This document shows positions 50,175 through 61,619 of a stretch of DNA of 64,000 bases, piece by piece. Positions within the stretch are counted from its first letter, which is position 1, and each line of letters opens with the position of its first letter. This stretch comes from Typha latifolia. Its lineage: Eukaryota; Streptophyta; Magnoliopsida; Poales; Typhaceae. The DNA lies in contig CM034099.1 in assembly GCA_019914945.1 (NCBI GenBank), positions 21,850,704-21,914,703 on the forward strand, in the 5' to 3' direction. The notes below the pieces were generated by a model, which saw nothing but the letters and a program-made list of their open reading frames with translations, did no database searches and had not been told where the DNA came from. The position numbers and the translations under genes are program-made.

Positions 50175-50979
50175 CCCTAGTTTTTACCCTAGTTTGGGGT
50201 TTTCCACGTAAATCGTGCGTGTTTGTGTTGTTTTTTTAGCTTTCTTTTTATTCATCGCCAAGTTTACTAGTTAAAGGTTCTATAGTTGAGATTAGGGTTT
50301 GCCCTGAAGCTTTTTTCTCAAGCTCATTATGTTGCTCTCATGCGTATTTTTCGATATCTTCATGGCACCATCAATTGCCCTCTTTTCATGCTATCAACTT
50401 TCATTTTGGTATCACGCGTTTATTCCGATGCAAATTATATTGGTGACAAATCTGATCAAAAGTCTACTACTAGCTTATGTATTTTTCTTGGAGACTCTGT
50501 GATTTTCTAGCATAGCAAGAAGCAGAATGTTGTCCCTCCAAAACTAATTCTGAGTATCGTGTTGTGTTGTGACTAAGGACATTTTTTTGGCTCCATCGCC
50601 TCCTTAGTGACATAGGTGTTCTCTTGCCACTCCCAACTCTTCATGTCGACAATGACAATGCTAAAATGCTCGCTGAGAAGTCTAATTTTCATGAGAGGAT
50701 GAAGCACATTGAAATCGATATACACTACACTTGCCAAGAGTACCGGGCTGGCATAATTTCTCTCCACTGCCTCACGCTGAGGACCAAATTGCAGACCACG
50801 AAATCTTCCTCTTCCGCGTTTTGAGCGTCGTCTTAGGAAACTCGATTTATGATCCACATCACTTTTTTTTTTAGGTTTTTAGAGGGGGTGTATTAGAGTT
50901 ATTAGTCATATTTTATTTATTTATTTGGATACATGGTGGTGTGGTATAAATGAGGTATGGGCAGCAAAATTTAACCCGA

Positions 50980-52448
50980 CCCAATAACTCGACTCTTAAT
51001 TGGATTTGGATTTAGTATAGTCGAGTTTGAGTCGTGTTCGAGTTTATATTATTGACCCGTTTAAGTATACGGGTCGGGTCGGGTCAACCCGCTAACCCGA
51101 ACCCATATATACATATAAAGTAACTAAAAAATAAAAACCCTAACTATTCTACCCTACCAAACCAACTAAGCTATCCTCCACTCTCTAGCCGCAGCATCCA
51201 AACTTTCAAAATGGGGAAAAATTTTCCTGTTGCCTCCTCTCTCGCCAATCTCTACAGCCGCCCCTATCTACCGCTCTCGTCATCTTCTCCAGCTGAGGCA
51301 AGCTCTACGAGTTTGGAAGTGTTGGGTAAAACCCTATGATTCGTCTAGCTTTCGCTTTCATAATTTGAAAAGTTTTTATTGCTTCTTTTGTCTGAACTAC
51401 TTTGATCTTTTCTTTTAGCATCCTTGTCTAGGGTTCCTAGCTCAATTTATTTAGTTGTTCTGATGAAAAGATAACAGCTCTCTTGCTACCTTTTTACTCA
51501 TTTTTTCTTGAGAAAGAAGAGCTAAGATGAGTTATGGAGTAGCTTGCCTCCTTGTGTGTTTCTTTTTCAGATGTATCATCTAGTATCGCTTTATTTACTC
51601 ACAACAATCTAGGTTAGCTGTTCATGTTGTCATTGCTAGATCAGAAATCTTTCCTCCTCCGATCTGTAAACACTAAACTTATGTTTTCTTTTCTCTTCTT
51701 TGTGTACTAAAAATGAGCGGCTAGCAGTAAGTAGCTCATCTTCTATGATCTTGTCGTGGTAAGTGGTAACAAATGTGAAATGCCCCGCAAGAAAAGAAAA
51801 GAAAAGGCGGCAGATGTTCTTTTTTTCTTATATATTGGTGTCTTGATTGTTCTCAGGTCATTTATGACCACACGGAATTTGTTGACTCTTATAACATAAA
51901 TCTTGGCTTCACTTTAGTAACCATTTTAAATATATGAGACAGTCCAAAGCTGGCTTAATTTGTTTACGCACGCCTATTTTTAAATAATTTCTTTGTTCTT
52001 AATTACCACTATAAGGTAAGGATATCCCACGAGTGGAAGGTCAATCCCCTATAGTTTTTCATCTGACAACAATTTCAATATTTGTTTCTTGAAGTTCATG
52101 TTTATGCCTTTTGTTTTTGCCATGTTTATTACTGAGAAAAAGATCAAGTACTATATTTGCATTTGGTTACTCTATTGTGCCATATATCAGATTTGCTCAT
52201 CATTCTCAATTTGGTATCAGAATCTCAATTTTGCCTCTCTTTATCTTATATTTTGGTTATTTATGTTCTCTTTTTTTTTTTGACAAGGTGAAACGAACCG
52301 GACTGATGAGGGATATGTTGGATATTCAGATTGAAGGGAGTTCTTGATGGTGATGGGAGTGGTAGAAGAAGATATCTGGATAGGGATATTTGCGCTTAGA
52401 GAAGGGAATCAGACGAAGGGAAAGAAGAGTCGCTCCTAGAAGAAGTAG
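50980..52448. other. Unassigned spacer in the repeat block
   Basis: Starts with a stretch of CCCGACCC/GGGTCGGGTCGGGT motifs (50.98-51.1 kb), as found in some hAT-like non-autonomous elements. The rest is T-rich with no recognised coding domain. Confidence 0.4.
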
Positions 52449-54960
52449 GGCTGCGACTGTAACACTCCAATTTAAATTAAAAAAAAATATCCCTGACGCA
52501 CGCGCAGAGCCTGCCACCCCCCGTTCTCTCTTCTCCTTTCTTCTTCTTTTTCCCTTGCCGTGCACGCCACCCTCCCCACCTCCATTATCTCCTTCCCCTC
52601 ACCGCAGCCATCCCAACTCCCATCTTCTCCCCCCATCTCACTACCTCTCTCCCTCTTCTCTCTCTCGGGTTGCCGACGTCGGAGCCACCGAAGCCGAGCG
52701 CGCGGATCGCGGTAAGCCTCAACCTCGTCATTAAAAATTCGGTAGCTAGTTCCCCTCCCTCTCGCCATCACCTCGGCGGTCGAGGACCCCGCGTCGGTCT
52801 GAGATCTCCGGGAAAGGGGCTCTCTGGACGGGCTTCGAGCCTTTGTGTTGGAAGGAGAGACCTCCATGGCCGCCGGCCATGGAGCTCATCTCGCTGCCTC
52901 GTCGGCCACCACAACCGCGGGGCGAGCTTCTCCCGCTCCCCCGTAGGCGAGGAGGACGGGCGGTGGCTCCTCCGCGCCGTGGGTTACGCCCGTCGAGCCC
53001 TCCTCTTTTCCTTCCCTTCCCTCCTCGTCGGCCACCACAGCCGCGGGGCGAGCTTCTCCCGCTCCCCCGTAGGCGGGGAGGACGGGCGGTGGCTCCTCCG
53101 CGGCGTGGGTTACGCCCGTCGAGCCCTCCTCTTTTCCTTCCCTTCCCTCCTCAAATGGGTTGCGAGCTGCCGACCCGAGGGCGGGCTACCGGCAGCGTGG
53201 GCCACCGACAGCGCTGAGCCTCCGCTTCTCGTCTCCTCTGTCTCCCCAAGGCTCTTTTGCCTATTGGATTAGGTTTGAGCCTAGCCCAATTGGGACCAAT
53301 TGGACCTTATAACCCTATTTATCTACTTCCACTTGATTAATCAGCCTAACCACCCCCCGTAATGACAATTTATTATCATGTGAAATTTAGAATTGACACT
53401 GTGTGAGGAGAATTTTGGTATTCCGGAGGAGCCGGCTGGCTGAGGAGATTTAATGTACTGTGGAGACCTCCAAGCGAGTAAAGTTGATACAAGTCTAGAA
53501 TAATATAGTTACAGTTATTATACCTTCCATGATATTGCAGGAATGTTAGTATTAGTACATGCATTTAGTGTACTATGATGTATCTTGACATGTGCAGTTA
53601 TTGATAGATTACTCATCATGATTTTATGAGAATGCTAGCATATGCATTAGTAATGATGCTCTACATGTATCTTGTATGATATACCCTTGCATAAATATCT
53701 ATTGTGAATATAAAATGTAACGATCATGATGACTATGACATACCTTATACACTTACAGACACTGCACCACTTTCACCTATCATTAGTAGTTAAGTTCTGA
53801 CTAGGCAGTGCCCCTACTCACTCATCCCAGGGTTAAGGGTAGAGTGTATCTTATATGACTATACTATTAGCGACCTACACCTGAGGTCGGGAGCCTGTGT
53901 GGCGTTCAGATAATTATACTGCATAGTCAGGACTAGATTATAATGATAGAAGAACATGATTGTGAGACGGGGATATATCTCTAGTAGTACCCGACGACAC
54001 AATGTTAGGGTGTTCGTTGATGAGCCGAGGGCTCCCGATTCTCCCGCTGAGGGCGGTGATGATTTAGAGAGAGTGAGATATGGGCTTACGACCGGGGTCC
54101 TTAGTCTAATGGCCACAGACAACCGGTCACATGTAGTGCCGCCATACACGTGTAGATGGCGGTAATGCATTACCGCTAGATGTGTATATATCCCCCCTCG
54201 ATGTATGAGATGATGGATGGTTATGTGATGGATAATTTTCTTGAGAGTATTTATCCTGTGTGGTAAATAGCTCGGTGAGCTATGATAAATATGATTAATG
54301 CTTTGGTAGGCATGACATGACTAAAATACTCTTTTATTGCTATGCATAACATGTAAATACTATGATTGAGATTTGTATGAATAAGAGATTGTATCAAGCC
54401 GTATACATCTGTGTGGACTTATCCTGATACGTTTATGAACTAACATGTTCAAGGATAGTGACTGGTAATATTTATCGATTGCATTGATTTAGTAACTCAT
54501 GATAAGTCATTTCAACAAGCATATTGTTATTGCTAGCAAATATAGGCATACATTGGATATGCACATGTGATTTCATTATTTTATATTATATGGATCCTAC
54601 TCGTTGGGCTGTGAGCTCGCCACCTCTTGGTGGCATTATTTCAGAGTTAGGGGACGTAGGTATGGGTAGCGAGGAGTAAATGTCTTTCTATTTAGTATGT
54701 CTATTAGTTTTATTGAGCCCCTGCGAGGGCGTTATGGTTGACAATGTATTTTGGACTTTAGCATTATATTTTGGATGTGTATCTAGAAGGCTTATTGTGG
54801 CCTGTGGAACTTGTATACAGACTCTTATGGCTGAGTTTATTTATGGTATGAATTTGTGTTGTTGTGTGCCTTGTGTGAAATCCTATTACTGACAGGTCAT
54901 GTGATACACTGTGTGGGGGAATTTACCCACGCGGTTTACACGTGTATTTGGAGGTTTTGG
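52449..54960 (+). mobile_element. Degenerate LTR-like segment, copy II
   Basis: Begins TGTAACACTCCAATTT, a common start of plant Gypsy LTRs, followed by a GC-rich leader, then a block (53.79-54.15 kb) shared with 60.98-61.33 kb: GACTAGGCAGTG, GGTTAAGGGTAGAGT, GGGCGGTGATGAT, GGGGTCCTTAGTCT, GGCCACAGACAACC. It ends with a GGGCTGTGAGCTCGCC box and GGGGACGTAGG. The long ORF at 52670-53272 reflects GC richness and a duplicated segment, not a known protein. Solo LTR or non-autonomous element; end approximate. Confidence 0.6.
52901..53153 (+). repeat. 126-bp GC-rich tandem duplication
   Basis: Two copies starting at 52901 and 53027 (GTCGGCCACCACA.CCGCGG to CTTCCCTTCCCTCCTC) differ at only a few bases. 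126 is a multiple of three, so an open frame continues across both. Confidence 0.95.
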
Positions 54961-55099
54961 TGTTTCAGCGACAAATGAGAAGGATCTAACCAATGTAGGC
55001 TAAGGGAAGATAAAAAGTTAAGGCAAGAACAGAAGGAGAGAGAGAGAGGGAGAAAGAAAATTGTTTTCATAACATAACCTAACTAGGGTGCTCTCCACA

Positions 55100-55452
55100 A
55101 TACTTAGAGGCTACCCTTTGGACCCAAACAACAAAAATAAAGCTCTAAAAATAAAGTGTTCTAGCCGCGACGCATTCGAACACGCCTGAGGCCTTTCAAA
55201 TGTTAAATTTCCGTTGTCTGTCTTTGTGAATGTGTGTAGGCGTTCGAATAAGGCCGTTCGAACGCACAAATTCCATTCTCTATTTTTGTAAATGCATGCA
55301 GGCGCTCGCATAGTGCGTTCGAATGCGGTCCTAGGCGTTCGAACGCCCCATGACAAAAAGCCTTATTTTCTTCTAAAATAAATTTATTTCTTCCAATACA
55401 ACTTGATCCAGCTCTAGTTATATCAATCCACTACGCTTCCGTCACCTTGACC
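55100..55452 (-). mobile_element. LTR-proximal remnant of a Gypsy element
   Basis: Lies just after the chromodomain stop on the minus strand, where a 3' untranslated region and LTR are expected. Contains three or four GCGTTCGAACG-type motifs (55.16-55.35 kb) similar to 49.3-49.65 kb. No LTR border could be fixed. Confidence 0.45.
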
Positions 55453-55731
55453 TCAAGGTGAGATGTTCGGAAAGTGTTCCATGATGTCCTCCTCAGACTC
55501 CCATGTCGCCTTGTTGGAATGCCGTCCGAGCCACTCCACTAAAATCTTAGTCTCTAGTCGACCTTTCCGATGACGCCTCCATCTCGCCAACACATGCACT
55601 GGCTTGTATGCCTGTATCTCCTCCACTGGATCGGGTATCAGTGTGCTCACTGCCTGATCCCCCCTACTCTCGCTCGCAGTAGCGATACATGAAACAGTGA
55701 TAGGAGCATGAAAGCTTTGGGAGGAGGTCAA
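55453..55731 (-). pseudogene. Chromodomain-like C-terminal fragment of a Gypsy polyprotein
   Basis: The 92-residue ORF ends KPVHVLARWRRHRKGRLETK, then ILVEWLGRHSNKATWESEED and FPNI, which fits the chromodomain that closes chromovirus polyproteins (aromatic W residues and TWE...D..FP pattern). The integrase part that should precede it is absent: LINE sequence begins immediately. Chromodomains target integration to particular chromatin. This is an inactive relic. Confidence 0.75.
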
Positions 55732-57402
55732 ATTACCTCCTGGGAATTCATGCTGGTCGTTCGGATAGGATGATGATTGGTATTCATGATTACAAGTTAG
55801 AGGTTCTAGATAGCGTGAATTTTAAAAATGCTATGGCAATGCATGTGATGAACAGAGATAATAAAATGGAATGGGTATTGGCAAATGTGTATGGGCCGCA
55901 GTCTTGGGAGGAAAAGATCACTATATGGGAGGAATTGAATAAAATAAAAGAGTGGATAGGAGAGAAGTGGATTATTGGTGGTGATTTTAATGCCCACCAG
56001 ATTCAGCACAGATAGAAAAGGTAGGGCAGGTGGTAGAAAGGAGAGGAAGTATTTTAACAAAGCATTAAATGATCAGAAATTGATTGAGCTTAAGCTGTGT
56101 GGAAGGAAATTTATGTGGTGAAACATGAGAGGGCCTCGGTGCCGGCCTTGTTGGATAGAGTTTTTGTGACAAATGATTGGAGCATTATGTATCCTATAAC
56201 TTTGCTCAAGGCTTTGCCACGCATTTGCTCTGATCATGTTTACTAGTTGATACTGGGTTGAAGGGATAAAAAAGTAATATTTTTATATAATTGAGAATTA
56301 TTGGTTTCGTAAGGAAGATTTTGAGGAACTTGTGAGAAAATGGTGGATAAATGTAGTTCCTGAGGGAGGTCATCTGGCTATTGAAAATTGGACGATGAGA
56401 ATAAAGAAAGTTCGATAAGGACTTAGAGGGTGGAGTAAAAATAACAGGAAAAAGGATCAGGCTCAAAAAAAAAATTGGCTTGAGAGCCTGAATGGTATGG
56501 AAATTATTGAGGAGAGGCAACTTACTAAAGAGGAGTTTGATTTCAAGGCTGATTTAATCCTTAGATTAAATCAGCTTTATAAAGAAGAGGAATTGCTTTG
56601 GCAGCAGAGATCTAGACATAAGTGGCTGTTGGAAGGTGATAATAACACTACTTATTTTCATATGATTGCAAATGGTAGGAGATGGAAAAATACTATTTGT
56701 TCAATGTTAATAGATGAAGTGTATGTGAATGACATGAGTATAATTAAAAGTCATATAATTGGGTATTACCAAAAGTTATTTGGTGAGGTTGATATCTGGA
56801 GACTCAAATTGAATGAGGATATTTGGGAGAATGGGAAGTTAAACGAGGATAAAAGCAGGCTGATTCAGCCTTTTATGGAGGAGGTTAATAAAGTTGTTTT
56901 TGATATGGCTGCTAATAAAGCTCCTGGCACTGATGGCTTCAATATGAAATTCTGTCACAAATTCTGGGGTCTGCTAAAGGAAGATTTATTGAAGATCTTT
57001 CAGGATTTACTTGAAGGAAAGAAAGGATTGCATAGATTAAACTATGCAATGTTGGTGTTAATTCCTAAGAGAGTTGGGGTTGAGAAAGTAGAGGAATACA
57101 GGCCAATTAGTTTACTAAACTGCAACTATAAAATTGTGACTAAAGTTCCGACTACTAGACTCTGCAAGGTCAATGGTGGGCTGGTTTATAGAAGATTACC
57201 AGAGTGCTTTCATCAAATAAAGATATATTTTAGATGGAAAAGCATGTGCGCATGAAATTATTTTTGAGGCTAAGAAGAAAAAGGAGGAAGGTATTTTACT
57301 GAAATTGGACTTTGAGAAAGCATATGATAAAGTTAGGTGGGATTATCTGAGTGATATTCTGGTTGGAAGAGGGTTTCCGAAAGATTGGATTATGTGGGTG
57401 AT

Positions 57403-57494
57403 GCAGGTAGTGACTACTGATTGGTCAGCAGTTATGCTTAATGGGGATGCAGGCAGTGACTACTGGTTGGTCAGCAGTTATGCTTAATGGGGAG
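57403..57494 (+). repeat. 46-bp tandem duplication in the LINE RT
   Basis: Copies start at 57403 and 57449 (GCAGG.AGTGACTACTG..TGG to ATGCTTAATGGGGA). 46 is not a multiple of three, so it shifts the RT frame. Confidence 0.95.
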
Positions 57495-57641
57495 TTAGGC
57501 AATTACTTTCGATGCAAAAATGGTTTGAGGCAAGGGGATCCATTATCCTCTTATCTCTTTGTCTTAGCTGCGGATGGCCTGAAGAGGCAAGGCAAAAGAG
57601 GCAGGTTTGCTGAGAGGTTTTGGAGAGGATGTGACGCCTAA

Positions 57642-58577
57642 GAGCAACTTCAACCGGGCTCTAAATTTCAAATTTGGAGTCCGGTTGAGCTCCAATGGGG
57701 CTCTAAACCTAGCTCCAAATTTGGAGCTAGGAATAGTGGGGCTCCAAATTTGGAGCCCCACCATGAAAATGGAGCCGGGCTCCATTTGTCATATGAACTT
57801 TTTGAAAATGCCAAAATTGCTCAATACTTGTTATATTCAATAATTTTAATTCCATTGGTATCCTTTATTAAATAATTTAGTTAGTTAAACAGAGTATATA
57901 ATTAGTTTTACTAATCGGTTTTTAACAAAAATAATACCATTAGAAAGGTCTCATCGAGACCTTTAGAATGAGTCTAATATTAAATTATTTTTGAGTTAAT
58001 TTAAATTTTAAATTTTTTATTATTTATAAAAATGAGTCTAATAAATTATGTATCCTAAAATATAATTACTCAAAATTATCCCCAATGTAAATATTAAAAA
58101 TTAAAATACATTAGATATGAAATACATCAAACATGAAATACGTTAAAAATAAAATACATCAAATAAAAATTACATTAAAATTTATATTCATTCATTCCCG
58201 TGCCTCTGCCATAAGTGTTCAATTAGTGCATTTCGAAGCTCAAAATAAGCCTATCTTGGATCTTCCTATGTCGAGCATGTAATTTCGATGCGTTTAATTA
58301 AAAAATTAGTAATTTAAAATTACTTCTAAAACTATTGAATATTAGTCTTATTTTAAAGATCTCGATGAGAATTTTCTAACCATATATTTTTTACTAAAAA
58401 ATAATAACGCTAAGATGGTCTATTAAGTAATTTAAAATAGCTAATATAATAATATATATTATATTATTATTTTAACATATATAGAGCCCGGTGCGTTGGA
58501 GTGCACCAGGCTCTTGCTCCATTTTTGGCTCAATATTTGGAGCCTCTCCAAATATAGAGCCAGCATTAGAGATGCTC
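57642..58577. mobile_element. Harbinger-like non-autonomous DNA transposon
   Basis: TIRs GAGCAACTTCAACCGGGCTC and GAGCATCTCTAATGCTGGCT (reverse complement of the right end) agree at most positions and resemble PIF/Harbinger ends. Left flank is TAA, right flank CAA; removing element plus one copy of the triplet joins the flanking LINE reading frame exactly at the segment before YADDTL, confirming the 3-bp target duplication. The 936-bp element has an AT-rich core and GAGCTCC-rich ends with sub-terminal repeats (AGCTCCAAATTTGGAGC). No transposase. Confidence 0.9.
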
Positions 58578-58687
58578 CAAAGTGATTATAAATTTACAAT
58601 ATGCTGATGATACTCTGATTTTCTTGAGAGCGGATGAAAAAGAAATTGGAGTGCTGAAATTTATTTTATACTGCTTTGAATCTGCAT

Positions 58688-58793
58688 CGAGTTTGAAAAT
58701 AAATTTTGCCAAGAGCTCTTTGAGGGTTTGAAAATAAATTTTGCCAAGAGCTCTTTGAGGGTTTGAAAATAAATTTTGCCAAGAGCTCTTTGA
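58688..58793 (+). repeat. 35-bp tandem triplication in the LINE
   Basis: Three near-identical copies of GAGGGTTTGAAAATAAATTT... ending CAAGAGCTCTTTGA, with phase points at 58692, 58727 and 58762. Two extra copies add 70 nt, shifting the frame. Confidence 0.95.
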
Positions 58794-59380
58794 TTTACAT
58801 GGGTAATAGCCCTAAGCAAGAGAGAAAGTTTGCAAACTTACTCAATTGTAAAGTGGAAAAGTTGCCTATAAAATATTTAGGTTTGCCTTTGCATGGCAAC
58901 AAGTTGAGAAAGCAAGATTGGCTCCCTGTAATTGAGAAGATTGAGAAGAGGCATGCGGGCTAGAAGGGGAAGTTATTGTCCCTTGGGGGAAGAATTACTC
59001 TAATCAATTCGGTTTTAAGTGCTACCCCTTTATATTATCTTTCCTTCTTCAATAATCTAGTGTGGGTGAAAAATAGAGTTGATAACTGAGAAGAAATTTC
59101 CTGTGGAAAGAGACGTAGGAAGAAAAGAAAGGATACTCTCTTGTTAATTGGAAAATGGTGTGTAAGAAGAAAGAGTTTGGTGGGCTGGGAATTGGGGATT
59201 GGATATGAATAAGGCTTTACTGGAGATTGCTCAAATCTGATAAGTAGTTGTGGGCTGAAATAATCATGCAAAGGTACTATCAAAAGAAAAAAGTGGTGGA
59301 TTTCAATCCGATCAACTCTCAAAGGGTCTCTCCATTCTGGAGGGGAATCTTGCAAACAAGCAAAAATTTTCAAATTGGGG

Positions 59381-59497
59381 CTAGTAGGGAGGGGTCAAGA
59401 ATGGTAAAAACACTAGATTTTGGACTAATATTTGGTGTGGGGAGTGTAGTATGGCTAGTAGGGAGGTCAAGAATGGTAAAAACACTAGAGTATAACT
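59381..59497 (+). repeat. 74-76 bp imperfect tandem duplication in the LINE
   Basis: CTAGTAGGGAGG..TCAAGAAT plus GGTAAAAACACTAGA occurs at 59381 and again at 59455; the second copy lacks two G's. Confidence 0.9.
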
Positions 59498-60529
59498 TTT
59501 TGATATTGTTTGGGAGAATAAGGTTAAGGTAAATGAGGTCTTTGATGGAATTAATTGGAAGCTTTGATATAGAAGGCAACTCACAGAACAGAACAAGAGG
59601 GATGAGCAGGATATGATAGATATGGTGGAAAGTAGGGAGGATGAGATAAAGTGGAGGTTCCCGAGTAATAGTGTTTATATTGTTAGATCCCTTCATTAGT
59701 TCTTAAATAATGGTGGTATTATATCTTCGGCGTACCAAAGAATTTGGAAGATGAAAATCCCATTGAAAGTCAGGGCCTTCCTTTGGCTAATGTGTCAAAA
59801 TAGGATCCTAACTAAGAATAATTTGCATAAAAAGGGATTGACTAGTAATATAGGCTGTATGTTTTGCTCAAAAGAGGAGACGGTGGATCATCTTTTTGGT
59901 CGGTGTAAATATGCAAAGAAGCTTATTGGTTGGGTGGTGATGACCACAGGAATGACTTGTATTCCGAGTCATGCAAAAGACTGGTTTGTGGAGGATATAA
60001 AGATTAAGAACAAGGAGTTGAAAAAATGGATAACTATTTGGGTTGCGGCCCTTATATGGAGCATTTGGTTGGGACGTAACAGTAGAATGTTTACTAGAAA
60101 GTCCTGAAATTGGAACGAGATCCGATAGAAAATAACCTCGCTCTTCTTTTCCTGGGCACGGTTACGAGGAGAAGAAGGGATAAATAAGGCAAAGAAACTG
60201 GTTAAGGAGGTAGACATCTCGAATTAGAAGGTGGATTTTGCACCAGCATAATCGGGAAGGATGTTGCTTTGGTTGCAGACTATGTGTTTTGTTGTTGTTT
60301 GAAACTAAATAGTTTGGGTATATGTTGCTGGGATTTTTGGTTCCCCTGTTTTGGTTGTTTGAATTTTGAATATGTTTGATATATTTTGTAGTAGGGGATA
60401 TTCGGTAGTTTGCTGGTACCCTTTTGAACTGTTAAGTTCAGGGTCTCTTGTGTTGTTATGGTTTGGTTAGTTTGTTTCAATGAAGCAGGGCTCTTGCCTT
60501 TTGTCAAAAAATAATAATAATATACCAAC

Positions 60530-61345
60530 TCTATTGGATTAATAAAGGTAAGAATTTTTGGATGAACCTACTCAAACCTATATCGGATGTTAGTAGGGTT
60601 ATTTAATTATTCAGTGGTAGAATTGTTATGCTCATATTTTATTACTTTCATTATCGAGATGGACTCCGTGCTATGCAAGGATGATCCGTGGCGCGATTGA
60701 AGTTGATTAACTTGAAAACTTGTCAGACAAGTAAATTCTCTGTAGTCTAAGAATAGTGTAACATTGATGTGATGTTGACTTTATGAATTCATGACATGCA
60801 AATCACACGTGTGCAAATATTTAGTTATTGTTCAGCATAATTATATTTACTTTACTGCTTCATAGTTATTCATGGATTGTCAGTGCATACCTGAGTATGA
60901 TAACTTGATGTACATGCCATATGATTGATAATGTTGATCATTGCACTACTTGCACGTATTACCACGTAGTTAATTCCTGACTAGGCAGTGCTCCTCACTA
61001 ACTAAACCCGAGGTTAAGGGTAGAGTTCATTGTATGGTGCCTATGAGATAAATGATCTATGTCTGAGGTCGTTAGCTTGAATGGTATTCAGGCAATCACA
61101 CTGCCCTGTCAAAACTAGACACTGGTGATATGAAACTATGATTGGGAGGTAAGGGTTTTAGACCTAGCGGTACCCTATGACGCAGGGTCATGGCGTCCAT
61201 TGATGAGCTGAGGGCTCTTGACTATCCCGCTGTGGGCGGTGATGATTGTAGAGAGGGAAATATGTGTCTACGATTGGGGTCCTTAGTCTGTTGGCCACAG
61301 ACAACCAGTCATATGCAACGTCGCCAGGCATGAGATATAATGCAA
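60530..61345 (+). mobile_element. Partial LTR-like segment related to copy II
   Basis: From about 60.98 to 61.33 kb it follows the order of blocks in 53.79-54.15 kb (GACTAGGCAGTG, GGTTAAGGGTAGAGT, GGGCGGTGATGAT, GGGGTCCTTAGTCT, CCACAGACAACC). The match stops at about 61.33 kb. Before 60.98 kb similarity is weaker. Confidence 0.6.
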
Positions 61346-61615
61346 TTGATTGGTTGAATAATGATCCTCAAGTGTATGAGGTCTTCCTAGGTAAAGGATT
61401 AACTTGGGAGATGGTGACAGAAGCATCAAGTGCGGGAGAATTTTTATCATCAAGGAGTGCTAGAGCTACTGCTAGTAGCACTCCTTCCACTTCTCTAGAT
61501 GAGCAATTGATCCAGTCAGATGAGGAAACAGACTGTTATGAATTTGATAAATTAATCTTTGATCATGTTATTTGTTTTGGATATTTAGTTGTGATATTTG
61601 TCAGAATCAGGAAAA
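61330..61615 (+). other. Unrecognised ORF segment in the repeat block
   Basis: An open frame begins upstream within the shared LTR block; from the ATG near 61330 it reads WLNNDPQVYEVFLGKGLTWE, then a Ser-rich stretch, then an acidic SDEETDCYEFD. The amphipathic and low-complexity composition looks coding, perhaps a transposon or captured host fragment. I recognise no domain. It ends just after an A9 tract in a Lys/Arg-rich tail. Confidence 0.3.
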
Positions 61616-61619
61616 AAAA

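Larger units (their letters stand above)
49180..50285 (+). mobile_element. LTR-like insertion within the Copia element
   Basis: A non-coding segment sits between integrase and RNase H remnants of the host element. It has degenerate GCGTTCGAACG-type repeats (49.28-49.65 kb) and ends with GGGTTTTCCACGTAAAT and a T-rich tail, typical of the 3' part of some plant Copia LTRs. Ends not fixed; solo LTR is the simplest reading. Confidence 0.5.
46336..50980 (+). mobile_element. Degenerate Ty1/Copia retrotransposon, nested
   Basis: The 5' end has an LTR-like start matching the 3' copy near 50.89 kb (AGAGTTATTA..AGTCATATT.TATTTATTTATTTGGAT in both), then ATAGTATCAAAGC (about 46499), close to the TGGTATCAGAGC primer-binding site of Copia elements. 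Inside: gag traces (about 47.3-48.0 kb), a zinc-knuckle-like CTRCGHLSH with its last Cys lost (about 48.18 kb), pre-integrase traces (48.4-48.9 kb), then RNase H (50.29-50.82 kb, with YSDANY and QKSTTS). Many stops and frameshifts; most integrase and reverse transcriptase are missing. About 49.15-50.28 kb is a separate insertion. Confidence 0.75.
55735..60525 (+). mobile_element. Degenerate, 5'-truncated L1-type LINE
   Basis: From 5' to 3': endonuclease remnant (NVYGP, WIIGGDFNA; 55.75-56.2 kb), the longest ORF (56497-57255) with the RT N-terminal region (KAPGTDGFNMKF, LIPKR, YRPISLLNC), LDFEKAYDKVRWDYL (57.30 kb), NGLRQGDPLSSYLFVL (57.5 kb), YADDTL (58.60 kb), and a C-terminal zinc-binding domain of retrotransposon type (KIPLKVRAFLWL, GCMFC, DHLF; 59.75-59.95 kb). 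It ends in an A-rich AAT-repeat tail at about 60.52 kb. ORF1 and the start of the endonuclease are missing. Many stops and several tandem duplications show it is dead. Confidence 0.9.

Noticed and set aside
52670..53272. 200-codon open frame with internal repeat
   Set aside because: It lies in a GC-rich LTR-like leader, its length comes from GC bias and a 126-bp duplication, and overlapping frames are equally open. No domain is visible.
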